Part shown: in pieces, positions 11,752 through 24,300 of the stretch
Numbering within the stretch: position 1 is the first letter of the stretch
Layout: the number at the start of each line of letters is the position of its first letter
NCBI RefSeq assembly: GCF_025602895.1
Contig: NW_026516267.1
Coordinates: forward strand, 186,001 to 250,000
Reading direction: 5' to 3'
Length of the DNA stretch: 64,000 nucleotides
Source of the DNA: Polychytrium aggregatum
Taxonomy: Eukaryota > Chytridiomycota > Chytridiomycetes > Polychytriales
Translations under genes and position numbers: made by a program
The notes under the pieces: generated by a model
Seen by the model: only the letters and a program-made list of their open reading frames with translations
Database searches by the model: none
Told to the model about the DNA's origin: nothing

Positions 11752-14657
11752 ATGACATCCAAAGAGGACTGGTTCTTGGTCGTGGACCAGGAGGACGGCG
11801 AGCAGTTCGTGTGCTCGCTGATCGAGGAGATCCTCAACCGCTCGCAGGAAGTGCTCTTTGAAAAACACATCGAGAGCCAAGTCCTACCCTATGCCGTGCA
11901 GTTCTCCAAGACGACGCTGCTCAAGATCATCGAGGTATGGGCCAGGCCGAGCGCGTATCGACTCAGATAACGGACATGGACGGAACCAAGGGCAAGGAGG
12001 AGTCAGTGCCCGCTCTTCTCACCGCTGCGGGAGAGCGACTCAACGCAAAAATGTACGTCTGGCTTTTGCGCACCCCCTGTCTCGCTTCCCAGTGGGAGTT
12101 CTTTCGCAAGGATCTTGGAAAGATCGACTCGGCCGCCTGGCTGCCCGACGAAGGTGAGCCAAACAGACTCGGTCCGGATATGCTGACAGCCACTGCGGGA
12201 TACAAAGTCGGACCGGCCATCGCAGCGATTCGGTCTCGACTTTCCGGCGGTGCTCACAAACCAATTTGTGAACACGCCCATCAACACCCTCGTATCGTGG
12301 TCACAGAACCCGTTCCTGTCACGATCGACTCTTGGGCCCGTGGGGCAATTGCACTGCGCTCCGAGCCTCCGCCGCTTCCACAGCCCAAGAAGCCATACTC
12401 CGAGACCCTGAGCATGTCATCGCTGTCGTTGGAGACTCCGCCCGAGACCGAAGAGCATTTGAGTCCAACCGCCGCCGCGACGCTGGGCCCGACGTCGATC
12501 AAGGAGAAAGGGTATGGTATGGTCGATGATGGCGAGAGTGTGTGCAGATATCAAGATGTTGACGATACAGCATGGGTCTCCAGCCCCGCCTTCTCCCTCC
12601 TCAAGGATACTGACCTTGTTCAATCCTGGCCCTCTCCCCAATCTCTCTCACAATCTCCCTCCTCTATTTGCAGTCGGACGTCGGTGGTGCGAATGTCGGC
12701 AAATTCGATATCAAAGGTACAATCAGGGTGCGAGGCGCTGCATCGATAGCAACCAGCAAATACTGCATGCTCGATCGATTGCAGCATGCCTCTGTCGCTG
12801 ACATTATGTGCAATTCGTCCTTTGCTTTGTATGTCAGAGAGACTCCAAGAGCGATCGAGTGCGAGCATCCGATATGTCGATCACGTCGTCGTCGTCAAGA
12901 AGTGGCCGCAAGCGAAGCGGGGGGAGGCGGAACGTTTTGCAAGGCGGTGCCGCACATACGACGGCAGTGACCGCTGTGCAAGCTCTGGAGCAGTCGATCC
13001 AAGAGGTGAAGCGATCGCTTTCAGCATACGGGAGGAGTGCTCTATGGGATGGGAGGGGAAGAAGTAGATGCTCCCCGTGGATTACAACCCAGAGCATTGC
13101 AGACCCGCTTGCTGAGATTCTCACTGCGGTGTTGGCTGATATTGACACTGGTGTGGTTGCTGAACTTGGCAGGAGAACAAACGGACGATGGCCCGGATTG
13201 CGAATCTGGAAAAGGACGGTGGGCGGGCTGACTACACCTCGGACCACGACGGTCGAGTGGTGCTTGTCAAGAAGCTGGCGCCGCGCAAGCTCCAAAGCAC
13301 TGGGTAGGCGACGGGCATCTCCACCCAGGGTCTGTTCCAAGGAGCGGCAGTGCTCGAGGAAAGCTGACCATTTGTCCGCCCGGGCTCTGCACCCGTCCAA
13401 CAAACAGCGTCCGAGCCATGGTGATCCCAGAAGAGCCCCAGACTGGACCCGCAGGAGGCGCACACGGCGCTGCCGAGTCGCCGTACCATCTGGCACGTTC
13501 CCACGCCAATGCACCCAGCAAGAAGCAACACGGCGCTGAAACGACCGGGCGAGAAAGCGTCACCGGGTTCGGCCGGCTCGGAATGTCGCTCAGACAGATC
13601 ACGCAGCGACACCAGTCCTTCAACAGCATCTCGAGCATGGCCTCGCTCCGCGACACCAGCGGCTTTGTCGAGGACTCGTCGCTGGATATGCCTCCGCTGG
13701 TAAGAGCCTTGACTCCCCCGTACCCGACATTGCTTGCACAACCCCCCGCTGGCCGACAGGGAGAGCAGAGGAACTAAATACTGCGGCTAACTCGCACTGT
13801 TTCCCATGGACCAGTCGGAGACGATCAAGGTGGCTGCAGGCGTTGTGCTGATCGAAGGAGAGAATGTCAAGCGGGGTCTCTATGCCCCTGCAAAGGTAGA
13901 CCCATCTTACACCCGGGACGCCGGAATCCATCAATGTGCCCGGTCGCTCTCACGATGGTGTCTCCCTCCCCTGCATTGCGCTGCAGCGGACTTGGCCATG
14001 GTGATCCAAATCGCTGCTCACCGCCGCATCACTCTCTTGGTTCGATACATGTACTAGCGGGAACCAGGTGTCCTTGCCGAGCCAAGCCAGGGCCAAGCGC
14101 CCAAACGAGCAGCCGAAACGGGGCGACGAAGCCATCGGCCGACCGACTTACAAGCGCCTGGCCTGGCACCGACAGCGGGACCAGGACCGGCACCACCAGC
14201 AGCCATTCCCACGGGGCTGAATGCCAGCTTGTTGCTCGGAAGCGATCCCATTCTCTCTGAGGTTCTTTCCAAGGCCCGACCAAGCCTCAAGCCGATTCCG
14301 TTCCCACTGTCGTCCAATCCACTGACAGCCAAGGATGGGGCTCGGGTAAGCACATGCGAGAGGAGAAAAAGCTGGCGGTAGAGGCAGTCGTGGTGGAAGC
14401 AGTGGCAGCGGGTGATGGCAATCGCTCAAGAGCAATAGTGCGGGGTGTGCATTGCGACCACATCCAAGACCTGTTTGCCAGCTCATCGCTGTCGACCGAG
14501 CAACCGGGCTGTGTTCGGCGAACGAATATGCGAATATGCGAATATGCCAACTATCCTCACACCATACCCAATGTCGCAGAAACCGCGGCCGCTGCCTGAT
14601 ATTTCCGACCGCCAGGACTCAGGACACATCCAGGGTGCATCCGTCAAGATTCTGTAG
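11752..14657 (+). CDS. C2orf81: C2orf81 family protein (cilium-associated phylogeny, function unknown)
   Basis: A homologue of the vertebrate uncharacterised protein C2orf81. Ten exons: 11752-11934, 12093-12153, 12307-12511, 12674-12716, 12838-13005, 13173-13303, 13408-13699, 13815-13895, 14058-14345 and 14580-14657. They total 1530 nt and encode 509 residues. The N-terminal domain carries the recognisable pattern: a helical block ending LPYAVQFSKTTLLKIIE, then WEFFRKD, WLPDE and PVTIDSWARGAIALR across two introns. Later blocks include DHDGRVVLVKKLAPRKL and the short VAAGVVLIEGENVKRGLYAP. The rest is low-complexity. Molecular function is unknown; the family is, to my knowledge, mainly kept in ciliated lineages, which fits BBS7 in the same window. 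The acceptor of exon 3 was chosen because it rebuilds the family-like WLPDEEPVP; a nearer acceptor at 12225 would add about 27 residues. Confidence 0.75.
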
Positions 14658-15540
14658 CCACTGGGTGGGCCCGATAGCCGCAGAGATGACAGAATCTTCA
14701 GCCTGTCTCTCGAGGGTGAGAGACGGAGGGGCAAGTCAAGACATCCACGAGTAGATCACGCCGTCCAACGACATGGCCAATCGGACATTGTTCAGGAATA
14801 TCGAGCATTATCGCGGACGCGCAGAAGCGAGGAGATCGAATGGACAGCCTCTTCCTGTGCCAGGCACCTCTGAAACGAGAGGATCGGACGGGTGATTTTG
14901 GGAGAGCGAGAGAGAGGGACACGTTCAGAGGCGAAACGTACGAGAAGGGGCACTACAAAACTTGAAAAGGTCATTTCTTGTGAGAGAAGGGAACGCACTG
15001 CACTCCAGAAGAGCAAACGAGGCAAGGTACTGAGAACTTGATTACAGAGTTGAGAGAAAGAGAAGGAAGGAAGGAAGAACCTCACACAAGAAGGTCACTG
15101 GTTCGCCAAAAAAAAAAAATAGAGCCACAGACAGAGGTCGGAAGGGATGGTGCGCTGGATAAGATGCCCAAGCGCACAGTCAAATCGACATTGCCTCCCG
15201 TGAACAATGCAACAACTATTCTTCCAGATGCGGCGAGAAGAAGGCGGCCGCCGAGATTGGATAGATGAGCTTCGGCATCGTCGTTGCTGGTTGGCTCGAG
15301 TGGGCTTGCAGAGACTCGGTGGGCTACGTATACCGGGTTACAAAGGGAAGGAGGCAGTAGAGCTTGAGCAGAAGGGAGGGGTAACCAAGAAAGAATGGCG
15401 CGATAAAGCAAGATAAGGACGAGGACGAGGACGAGACGGCATTCACGGGCGCCAGGGTCAGGGGAAGTTGGTGTTGCGGCGGCGGCGGAGGAGGAGGAGG
15501 ATAGGAGGAAGAGGAGGACAATAGACGATTGGCACCGTCC
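14658..15540. other. Convergent intergenic region
   Basis: 880 bp between the 3' ends of the C2orf81 homologue and the first Ecl1-like gene. It has a poly-A run near 15107 and purine-rich GGA/GAGGAC stretches around 15415-15520. No gene seen. Confidence 0.45.
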
Positions 15541-16490
15541 TCAAAGCAGGGCGTAGTTGCGGGAAAAGTTGCCCAGATTCGAGCTGTGCGATCGCTTGCG
15601 GTATTGGCTGTAATCGGCGAGGGTATAGTCAACCGGACTCGGATCAAAGGTGGATCGCAGCGGGTGGCCCGGACTCGATCGACTTGAGTAGGACTCGGAG
15701 CCAAAGGCCAGCAGATGGCGCTGGGGCTCAGAGTGCATTGAGTTGGTCGAGTAGACCGAGCCGACGGAGGAACCGGAAGCACTGCGGTTGGGGCGGGTGG
15801 TGGGCTTGAGCGAGACGGAGAAGGACGATCCCGAGGCGACGATGGGTGAGCTGGGGCTGATGGGCTGGAAGACGAGCGACTGCGAGAGAGCGTCGTTATG
15901 GTCCAGATCGCGACATCGGGCTGAGCAATACAGGCTTCCCTGCGGTTGGATGTATCGGAGCGGCCTGTTAGCGGACAGAATCACAGGCATCGACAAGGGT
16001 GGCGATCGTGGGGATGCAACGGGGATGGGGAGGGTCGATAAGAGGCTGTTGACTACGGGGACGTGAGTTGCAGGATGGGATGGCTCTGGGAATAATCAGA
16101 GCGGAGGGGCCGCCTTGTCGCTCGTTACGGTTGCGATTAGCACAGCCCAAGGAGTCGTCGCCATGGATGGGACATGAGTCGCGGCGACGAGACGGGATGG
16201 CACGACCAACAGCCGTAACGAGCCGCGAATGAATGGAGGAGAGGGAGGGAGGTGGAGGCGGAAAGGGAGGGAGCGTCGGATGCACCGTATTGCCAGCATT
16301 GCCAGCGTTGTCGACATTGCCATCATTGCCAGCATGGTAATCGCTGTGCAGATTTGGCCGACGCCCTGGCACTGAACATGCCACACGCTCATTGCAGATC
16401 GGACGCTGGAAACCAAGATGCAATGCGTACCTGGAAGGTCTTTTTCCCGCAATGGCACCAGTCCAGATCAAGACCGAAATCGTGACTCAT
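15541..16490 (-). CDS. Ecl1-like small zinc-binding protein (paralogue A)
   Basis: A 152-residue protein from two exons, 16431-16490 and 15939-15541, joined in phase 0. It opens MSHDFGLDLDWCHCGKKTFQ and continues GSLYCSARCRDLD, giving the C-x-C ... YC-x3-C pattern of the Ecl1/2/3 family. In fission yeast these small zinc proteins extend chronological lifespan and respond to nutrient limitation. After the zinc module the protein is Ser-rich and probably disordered, ending in a basic/aromatic tail (SQYRKRSHSSNLG). The acceptor inside CCGCAG|GG was chosen because it keeps frame and reconstructs the zinc motif as in paralogue B. The 491-nt intron is the longest I resolved in the window. Role in this organism is inferred from the motif alone. 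Confidence 0.8.
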
Positions 16491-18682
16491 ATCGACGAGG
16501 ATGGGGTGCTTGTGGGAGGACAGCGGAAGGGAGGGAGCAATGAGGCGCTCAATGGGACAGAGTGACTTGTGACCGAGACGGGCTTGAGGAGTCTCGGGGA
16601 TCTGTCAAGAAGGCCAGGCGGCAGGAGCGGCGGTGATGGTCGAATGGGTTGCTCTTTCGGCTGCTCTTTCGGCTGCGGGTGCGGCAAGATAGCGACGGAC
16701 AAAGGCGGGGATATGGCCGAGCTGAATCGAAGACGGACGAAGCAGAACCGAGCCGGGAAGGGGCGCAGACGGCGCGGCTCGACGGATATATTGTGTATGC
16801 GGCAGCAGAGCGGGAGAGCGAGAGGCAGCGACGAACAGAGGGCCGAAGCAGGAGGGCAGCGGCGGCGTCGATGGGGTTTAAGCAAGCGGTACACCAGGCA
16901 GTGCGGGCTTGGGGTCTGCAGACGGATCTGGCGACCAGAGACAGGGGAGCGGCGACCGGGGAGACGGAGGGCGATGCTGGGTAAGGGAGAAGCGGATTGC
17001 TATCATAGAACAGGCAGCAGGCCGGGAGGGTTGGAGGGATGGGCAGGTGAGATGAGGCAAATGGGAAAGCAAGCGGGCTCTGCAGACGGCAGAACAGCGA
17101 GCGCCGACGCGGGCCGGACCGGATGCGCCGCGAAGAAAAAACGGGGCCGGCTGGGTGTCCAGGCCGAGCCCCGGGCGAGACCACAGGGCGAGGTGCGGCA
17201 GGTGGGCGGTTCATGCAACTGCCGGTGGTGGTGGTGTTGGTGTGGGTGTTAGTGGTGGTGTTGGTGTTGGTGGTGATGTTAGTGTCGGTGTTAGTGGTGG
17301 TGTTAGTGGTGTTAGTGGTGGTGTTAGTGGTGTTAGTGGTGTTAGTGGTGGTGTCGTCAAGCGGCAATGCCATGTCCGTTTGAATGAGGATCGTGTTGCT
17401 CGATGCCGCTCAGCGAGCAAAGTAAGGCGCACAACAACAGGCAACAGTGTACAGCAAGAGTCGTTGTGTCGCTCAGTGCGCACAGTGGAGCAGCCCGAAT
17501 CCAACCCCAGTCGTCGGCCGGGACGCTCGTTGCTGACATCCCAGCCGAGGCAGCGCACCGGAGCGGCCCACCACCAATCGCAAACGCCATGAGACCAAGA
17601 CACAGACAAAGCCTGGTTGGAGCGAGGCCGGGACTCCCGCGGGACATGGTCTCGAGGCGCCCCCCATGAACAAAGCGCGGTCTTCCGACTGGATCATAGG
17701 AGCAGAGCGGGAGGGACTGGACCGAGTCGGATACACGCGAGGAGGGGGGGGTGGATCTGCAAGAGCATGAAGCCAGCAAAGTGCGGGCCATAGCGTGCGA
17801 GCAAAAGACATATGTGGGGGTCGCGGGAGGGGGTCCCTGTGGCCTGGGGGTCGTGCTGTTGGAGGAGCAACAGCATCCCATCGCAGCAACAGCATCCCAG
17901 CAACAACCCCTCCTCCATCGAGCGTCGGCAGCGACGCCGATCGCAACGTGCTCCGGCCATGACGGCGTGTGCAGGAATCGGTCCGATCTGCCGGCAATGC
18001 GCAAGCAGCAACACCAGATCAGGGACGGCAATACACAGGCGATCTGCAGAGACGCACACGCTGCATGGTCGTTCGTTCAATGTCACCGTTAAAGCGATCA
18101 CCCAGGCACGCGCACCCACCCAGATGAGCGAGGACAACAGTTTTCGATGGAGTAGCACAACATATATATATTGTGAACAACCTGCGCAATGGCGATCTAG
18201 GCAATTTTTTTTTTTAAATTAAATACGTGGATGGGGGATATCTCCTATATCTTTGAAAGGGGGGGGTGTGGCCGTCCTGGCTGGGGGGCCAGAGCAACAA
18301 GCCAAGTCGGGGGGGGGCAGTGTGGAAGAAAAACGAGGAATCAACCCACGGCGGAAAGATCAGGGGGAGGTAAAGGGTATAGGAGAGCCAGCTTCAGACA
18401 GATGCGATTCGGGGGCGGGTCGACGTGGTCGAGCGATGCGGATATTTTGCAGGAGCGATGCGATGGTTGTTGTTTTTTTTTTTTTGCTTTTGCTTCGTTT
18501 TGAGGACGGGGGGGAGATCTTGAGTTGATCGATTAACTGGCTTCCTTGAGGGATAGAGTCGAAGCGGGTCGCTGATGATTGCCGCAGAGGCAACCACTGG
18601 TCGACGGGATCGAGTCAATCCAACAAAATTGATAATGCTCAAGAGGCCCGGGGACGAGGAAGACGGAATGAGGACGCGGCGA
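16491..18682. other. 2.2 kb region between the Ecl1-like genes, repeat-bearing, no gene recognised
   Basis: Contains long chance frames on both strands but no family signature or coherent splice pattern. It presumably contains the promoter and leader of paralogue A and the 3' UTR of paralogue B. A (GGTGTTAGT)-type array lies at about 17219-17356, and poly-T/A runs occur near 18207 and 18473. Confidence 0.4.
17219..17356. repeat. GGTGTTAGT-type minisatellite
   Basis: About 140 bp of irregular GGT, GTT and GTTAGT units upstream of Ecl1-like paralogue A. Confidence 0.9.
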
Positions 18683-18976
18683 CTATGATCGCGGCGAACG
18701 AGGCGAGGTGCTCGAGGCCATGTAGCTTGACGGTGACCAGCTGAGGGTCGGCGACACAGACAACGAGTGGGCGGGGGCACCGAGCGAAAACTCATGCGAG
18801 GGCTTGCCATAGAATTGCTGGGAGCGGAAGGACGGCGACAGGGTGACGCTGGGAACGACGGGCGAGCTCGAAGCGCAGGCCCACTCGCGGTCGCGGCAGG
18901 CCAGGGAGCAGTAGAGCTGGCCCTCCTGGGTGTGCTTGCCGCAGGCGCACCAATCGAGATCGAGACCAAAGGACAT
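18683..18976 (-). CDS. Ecl1-like small zinc-binding protein (paralogue B), intronless
   Basis: A 97-residue single-exon protein beginning MSFGLDLDWCACGKHTQEGQ, then LYCSLACRDREW. The zinc module is the same as in paralogue A 2.5 kb away (LDLDWC-x-CGK ... LYCS-x2-CRD), so the two are a tandem, same-strand pair. The remainder is Ser/Pro-rich and ends in TSPRSPRS. It lacks the intron that splits the zinc motif in paralogue A. The family is Ecl1/2/3 (lifespan and nutrient response regulators in fission yeast); the role here is inferred. It has an unusually long upstream region, 2.4 kb to the next gene, containing several CCAAT boxes. Confidence 0.82.
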   Translation of the reverse strand: MSFGLDLDWCACGKHTQEGQLYCSLACRDREWACASSSPVVPSVTLSPSFRSQQFYGKPSHEFSLGAPAHSLSVSPTLSWSPSSYMASSTSPRSPRS

Positions 18977-20317
18977 TGTTGGCGAGGAGATTTGCAGAGA
19001 CACGGGACGGTGAGAACGACGATGGAGGGGGGGGTCACGGAGGACGGGGTCTTGGCGACAGGAAGGCTTGAGCGACAAAGGTAAGGCTTGGAACGGGACT
19101 GGACCGAATGACGCAGCGACTGGGCTGAATGACGCAGCGACTGGCAGAAGAGATCCAGGCAGGGAGCAGGTGGGCTCGGAGCTTGGAGGTCTGGTGGGCA
19201 AAGATGGGGAGCAGCGAGGGGCAGGCGCCGGAAGCGCGGGGGCTTTATAGACGGCAGGAAGGCAGGATCGCGTCAGAGGGCCATGCGTCAAGGCGAAAAA
19301 AATAACGACGGCGATGACGACGAGTGGGGGGGATGATGCGGGCTTGTTTGTTGTATGAGCAAGCGTGCGTGCGCGGCGCAGGGAGCAGCGGGAGTGGTTC
19401 GGAGGGCGACGAGGCGGCGCCGAATCGGGGCGGCGCCCCAGCGGACGCGGGCCAATCAGCGCGCGGCGCCCGGCAGACGAACCAACCAGCGACGCGCGCG
19501 GCGGCCATGACAGTGCGCAGCGGCTGTGGCCTATCACGCCGCCCGTCATTGGACCGAGGCAGCCCACAGGGGATTAGGCAACGTGACTCAACACACCAGG
19601 CAGCCGCGCCGCGATTGGGCCGCGCGGGGACAGCCTGGGGCTGGGCGCCTGACGCGGCTGGGCGGGCATGCGGGCGCGCGCTGTTTGTGTGGGCGACTGC
19701 TGTTTGCGTGCGACTGCTGTTTGTGTGTGCTGCGATTTGCTGTGATTCTGTGATTCGCTGCGACTGTTGTATGCATCGCCTGATACCGCCGACCGAGTCA
19801 TACACCACACACACACACACACCTCACACACGCAGCACACGCAGCACACGCAGTGCACTGTGCGGATCCATGACGCAATCCGCCTGCGCCTGCCAAGCAA
19901 CTCTGTGTCCGCAAGCCAATCGGCAGCCAGACACACACACACGCACGCTGCCGCAGCCAATCATCGACGCGTCTGTCGCAGCCAATCGCGCGGGGCGGGT
20001 CAGCCGGGCGTGCGCACGGGGCGGGGGCGGGCGGGCCATTTCGGGCTGCGAGGGCAAGGATCCGGATCGGCACAGCCGCCAGGCTCGTGTGCCGGGCTAT
20101 CAGCACAGTGTTGCCAATGGCGATATCGACAGCGATGCGCAAACAGCGATATCGTCGCCGGCGATCTGTCGTGATGCTGCTGCCGCCGACATCGGGCCAT
20201 TCGCCCCAGCAGCCGGTCGGCCTTTGCGGTCGGATCAATCGGATACCCACGCAGCGGCCCTGCCATCCGCAAGACGCAACCGCTCGGAGCCGCGCGGCCG
20301 TTGCCGCTTGCGCTCCG

Positions 20318-20420
20318 CAATCGTGGCAGTTGTGGTGTTGCAATCGTGGCAGTCGTGGTGTTGCAATCGCGGCAGTTGTGGTATTGCACTCGTGGCAGAA
20401 ACCACCACCACCACCACCAT
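20318..20420. repeat. ~22-bp tandem repeat followed by (ACC)n
   Basis: Four imperfect copies of a unit like ttgtggtgttgcaatcgtgg plus ca, directly followed by a short ACC run. Intergenic. Confidence 0.85.
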
Positions 20421-21055
20421 AAGAGCACTGACGGTGGTGGGGTAGTGCACCCGACTGCCCAGTCCATCGCACCGCAGATCAGGCTGCATCGGGCCCACAG
20501 AGCCCTATCGCCCACAAGGGCCGTCGCCACCCAAGCACACATCCGTTGTACGGGTGCGCCGCCACATTGCCTCTTGCGGCTGCACCAGACTCACCAGTGG
20601 CAGCACTTGCCTCTTGGGTGCACCAAAAAAATTTTCTGCTTGTGCAATCTGCCCTGGTCGGCTCGCCTCCAGCCAGATTGGGTTGCGCATCGACACATCA
20701 TCCCAGCGCATCTCGGCGCACCCAGCCGCCAGACCCAGCCCGAGCCGGCCTGGCCTTGGCAGGCGTCGCTGTCAGATGGGCCGGTGTGCTGCCTTCCCCC
20801 TCGATGGTGCTCCATGTCTCACCCGCCTGTCTGCAGCACCCCCCCCCTGTCCCCAGAGCCGCCCAGCACCACAGGCCGGCCGCTGCACAGCCGATACGGC
20901 CAGCGGCGTCGGGGGAGGCTTCGGGCGATATCGGAATCGGGCCGCAAAGGGGCTCTCCTGGCTGGATTTGGAATTCAATCGCAGGACCGCCGCTGCGACC
21001 GGTCTGCACGTTGCTGGAGTGTGTCCCAGGCGACATCGTCGAGGCTGGGCCGAAT

Positions 21056-21117
21056 AGGACTGCATAGGACTGCATAGGACTGCGTTGGACTGCATAGGAC
21101 TGCGTTGGACTGCATTC
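21056..21117. repeat. GGACTGCATA/GGACTGCGTT short tandem repeat
   Basis: Six or so 10-11-bp units alternating between two variants, downstream of PPIL2. Confidence 0.85.
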
Positions 21118-21352
21118 GAGGAGCCGCGCCGCACCCAGTCGCAATCCAGCGACATGTCCTATTGTCTTGTCAGCACGCCTGTATTTCGCCATGGTGCCCC
21201 CGTATTTCTTGAGCACGATCATGGCTCCGCTGGAATCCGCCGGAACCCGCCGGGCTCCCGCATCCCCATCTGCCGCTCACCGTCTGCGATGCGGCCCCCC
21301 AGAACTGCTCGGCTTTGGGATTCGCACGAAAATCAAACAACCCCATCGCCGC

Positions 21353-24300
21353 TCACCACCCGCTAAAATCCCCAAAGCCCTTGCTCGGCTTGGCCTTCTT
21401 GATCTGCACCCCGCCCACGTCCGCGCTGAACTTGAGGTCGTCATCGAGCGTCGATGCGCGCTTCTTGCCTGCCTCGCCGTCAGCCCCGATGTACTTGCCG
21501 ATCTGCGTCGATGCGCTCGGCGTTGGGATCGACACCGCGGGCTGCTTCTTTGGGCGGCTCTCCTGTTCATGGGCACATTCGGTCGGTCCGTGGAATTAGC
21601 CCATTCGATCAGCGAATTCGATCGGCCAAAGGCAGCGCACCGATGCAACTCTGCGAGCCGGCTCCACCCGCCGTGCTTTCTGGATATCGTCCCCCTCCAG
21701 GGACCACGCCTGTCCCAGGATCCAACCTCCCCAGGGACCATGTCGGTCCAGGCTGTGCGGCCTCCCCACCCGCCCTCGCCCAGGGAACCCACCCACCTTC
21801 GGGTCCTTTGGCCCCGCGCTGTCCTTGATTGTGCCCTCCAGCTTCTTCTGAAACTCGTCGAATGGGTCCACAAAGACATTCACCTTGATCAGCTTGATGT
21901 CATCCTGAGCAACCGGGTCGACGATGACGCATGTGCCGCGCACGCGTTCCGGTCCCGGCAGGAAGGCCAGCCAGCCCATGAGGAGGGATCGCAGGAGGGA
22001 GGAAGAAAAGACAGCCGATGAGACCGCATCAGTCATGGCGATTCATGCTGTCCAGCCAAGCTTGCGGCTGTTCCACCGCCGCGTGCTTGCGCAAGACCGT
22101 AATCACCGGCCCGGCCCAGTGTTGTCACCGCCAGATCGGCATCATGCTCACCAGCGGGTTGTCGCGGTCATCCGTCTCGATCTTCTCCATCTTGCCCAGC
22201 ACGTCCATGCCGCCGACGACCTTTCCAAAGACAGTGTGCTTGTTGTCGAGGTGCGTGCACGGCCGATAAGTGATGAAGCTGCCGGGTTGGAATCGAGCTG
22301 GCATATGAGTCACCGGGCCGGCTCGTCATTTTGCACCGTGCCATCAAACAGATCCGCTCATCCCGCCGTCCTCCGTTCCAGTGCCGGTCTGCGAGCTGGC
22401 TTACAACTGCGATGAGTTTGTGTTCTTGCCCTTGTTGGCCATCGAGAGGATGCCGCGGGCGTTGTGGCTCAGGTTCGACTTGAATTCGTCGCCAAAGTCT
22501 TTGCCCCAGCAGGACTCGCCGCCGCGGCCGGTGCCTGTTGGGTCGCCGCCCTGGATCATAAAGTGCTTGATGCTGCGGTGGAACTTGGTTCCGGCGTAGT
22601 ATTCTGTGGAGAGCGGCGCTGCTGCGTCAGATTCGCTGCACCGCATCGACCCGCATCGACCCGCATCGACCCGCATTGGCTCACTTTCATCCATGCGCTC
22701 ATACACCCCCGCGGCCCTCATCACTGTCGCCATTCGCCATTCTCTATTCGCCACTTGCCTCGCTTTGCCAGTGTGATAAAGTTGTAGCAGGCCCGCGGCG
22801 TGTCCTTGCAGAACAGCTCCAGATTGATGTTGCCCACGTTGGTCACCAACTGCGCGTATCCAACCCCAGTTACATGTGTGAGCATGTACTCCTCATCGTC
22901 GATGATGGCGGCCTCGTTGCGAGTCTGCACGTCGATAGCCGTTGATGTAAGCGACATGGCTGCGGCTCCGGTCGAGTAGTGCGCGGCGTTGTATGCCTTC
23001 TTCTCCTTTTTCTCGTATGCCGGCGTCAACGCAGCCGAGGCCCCGGCCGGGGACTTGGTCAGGTCATCGGTGTCCCCGGCGCCCTTGGACAGTTCCGAGA
23101 GCACCCGGGAGGCTGTCCCCGAGGTGGTCTTGATCTTGTACGAGACCATGGACTTTTTGGCATCCTCGTCCGGGTTGTCGACCTTGAGGTCGTTCTTGAG
23201 GTAGTGAAAATCCGAGATGTTTCTGGTGCTCAGGTTGTGTGGGTCCTGGATCCGCCGGCAAAAAGCTCGAGCGCATGAGTCGCCAGTCCGATGGCAGCTG
23301 AACACTGCGACATATACTGGTCCAGAGCATGCCGATATCGCTCCGTCCGCACAGCTCCAGCACAACAAGCATCTGCGTGCCCGTATCCATCTCCCAGAGA
23401 CCAATGCAGCGGCGCACCTGGATGGTGATAATGTCCTTGCGGGTAAATGGAACATCCTCAAGCAGGTCCACCCAGTGCTTCGTCTTGATGTTGAGCTTCT
23501 CGACCGCCTCGAAGGCATAGACGTTGCCCGTCGGTTTGATTGCCACGATGTGAGTGTGCTCGTTGAAAACCTTGAATGTGACGGGGCAGTGGTACTCGTC
23601 GCCGGCGTTTTTATGAAACTTGAGCCGAAAGAGCTGCTTGGCCTCGAGCTTCTCGCCCGTGACGGGGTTGGTGCCGTATTGCTTCAGCCACGGCACGATG
23701 TTGCTGGCAACCCCGGACGTGCACCCACAGGATCATTGGCCCGTTGGTCGATTCAGATTGCAGCGGCGATGGCGTCCGTTCATCCATTCCGAGCAGAGCA
23801 GTGTAGAACGGGTGAGCGACAGATCTGCACAGGAGATATCAACGCCTGCAACGAATGCCCAAGTCGTTGAAGAGATCTCGCTTCGGCCGCCCAGACATGG
23901 CTCGCAATGACGAGCCCCGATCTTTCAAAGGCGGACACAGCAGAGAGCACATGCGATGCATTCCGTAGGCAGGGACAGCCCAGCCAGGGCCACCAGACAC
24001 AGATTGGGTTCTACATACACAAGATCAAAGACGATACCTTCAGGCGTGCACATCGGATGCTCCACCGGTTGGAGCGAGAGCGAGCAGCAAAAGAACGGCA
24101 GCCGCTTGAAGTTGGATTTCGGCTGCGATGACTTGGCGCCGCTGAGCACGATGAAACAGCACATCCAGAGGTGAGTTGGAGGCAGGCTGATCTGTGTGGA
24201 ATCGCCAATGTTGCCGGGAGCCCATGCTGTACCATACCGTGGCAGCGATGTCGGTGCATGCACTCAGTCGTCGTTGACAATGCCGCCGTGCTCACCCGAA

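Larger units (their letters stand above)
18977..21352. promoter_or_regulatory. Long upstream region of Ecl1-like B with CCAAT cluster and tandem repeats
   Basis: 2.4 kb with no recognisable gene. CCAAT (or ATTGG) pentamers occur at about 19452, 19548, 19614, 19916, 19957, 19982 and 20114. A CA-rich run lies at about 19800-19860, a ~22-bp tandem unit at about 20318-20400 and a GGACTGCATA-type repeat at about 21056-21117. The CCAAT boxes are candidate HAP/NF-Y sites, on sequence alone. Confidence 0.45.
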
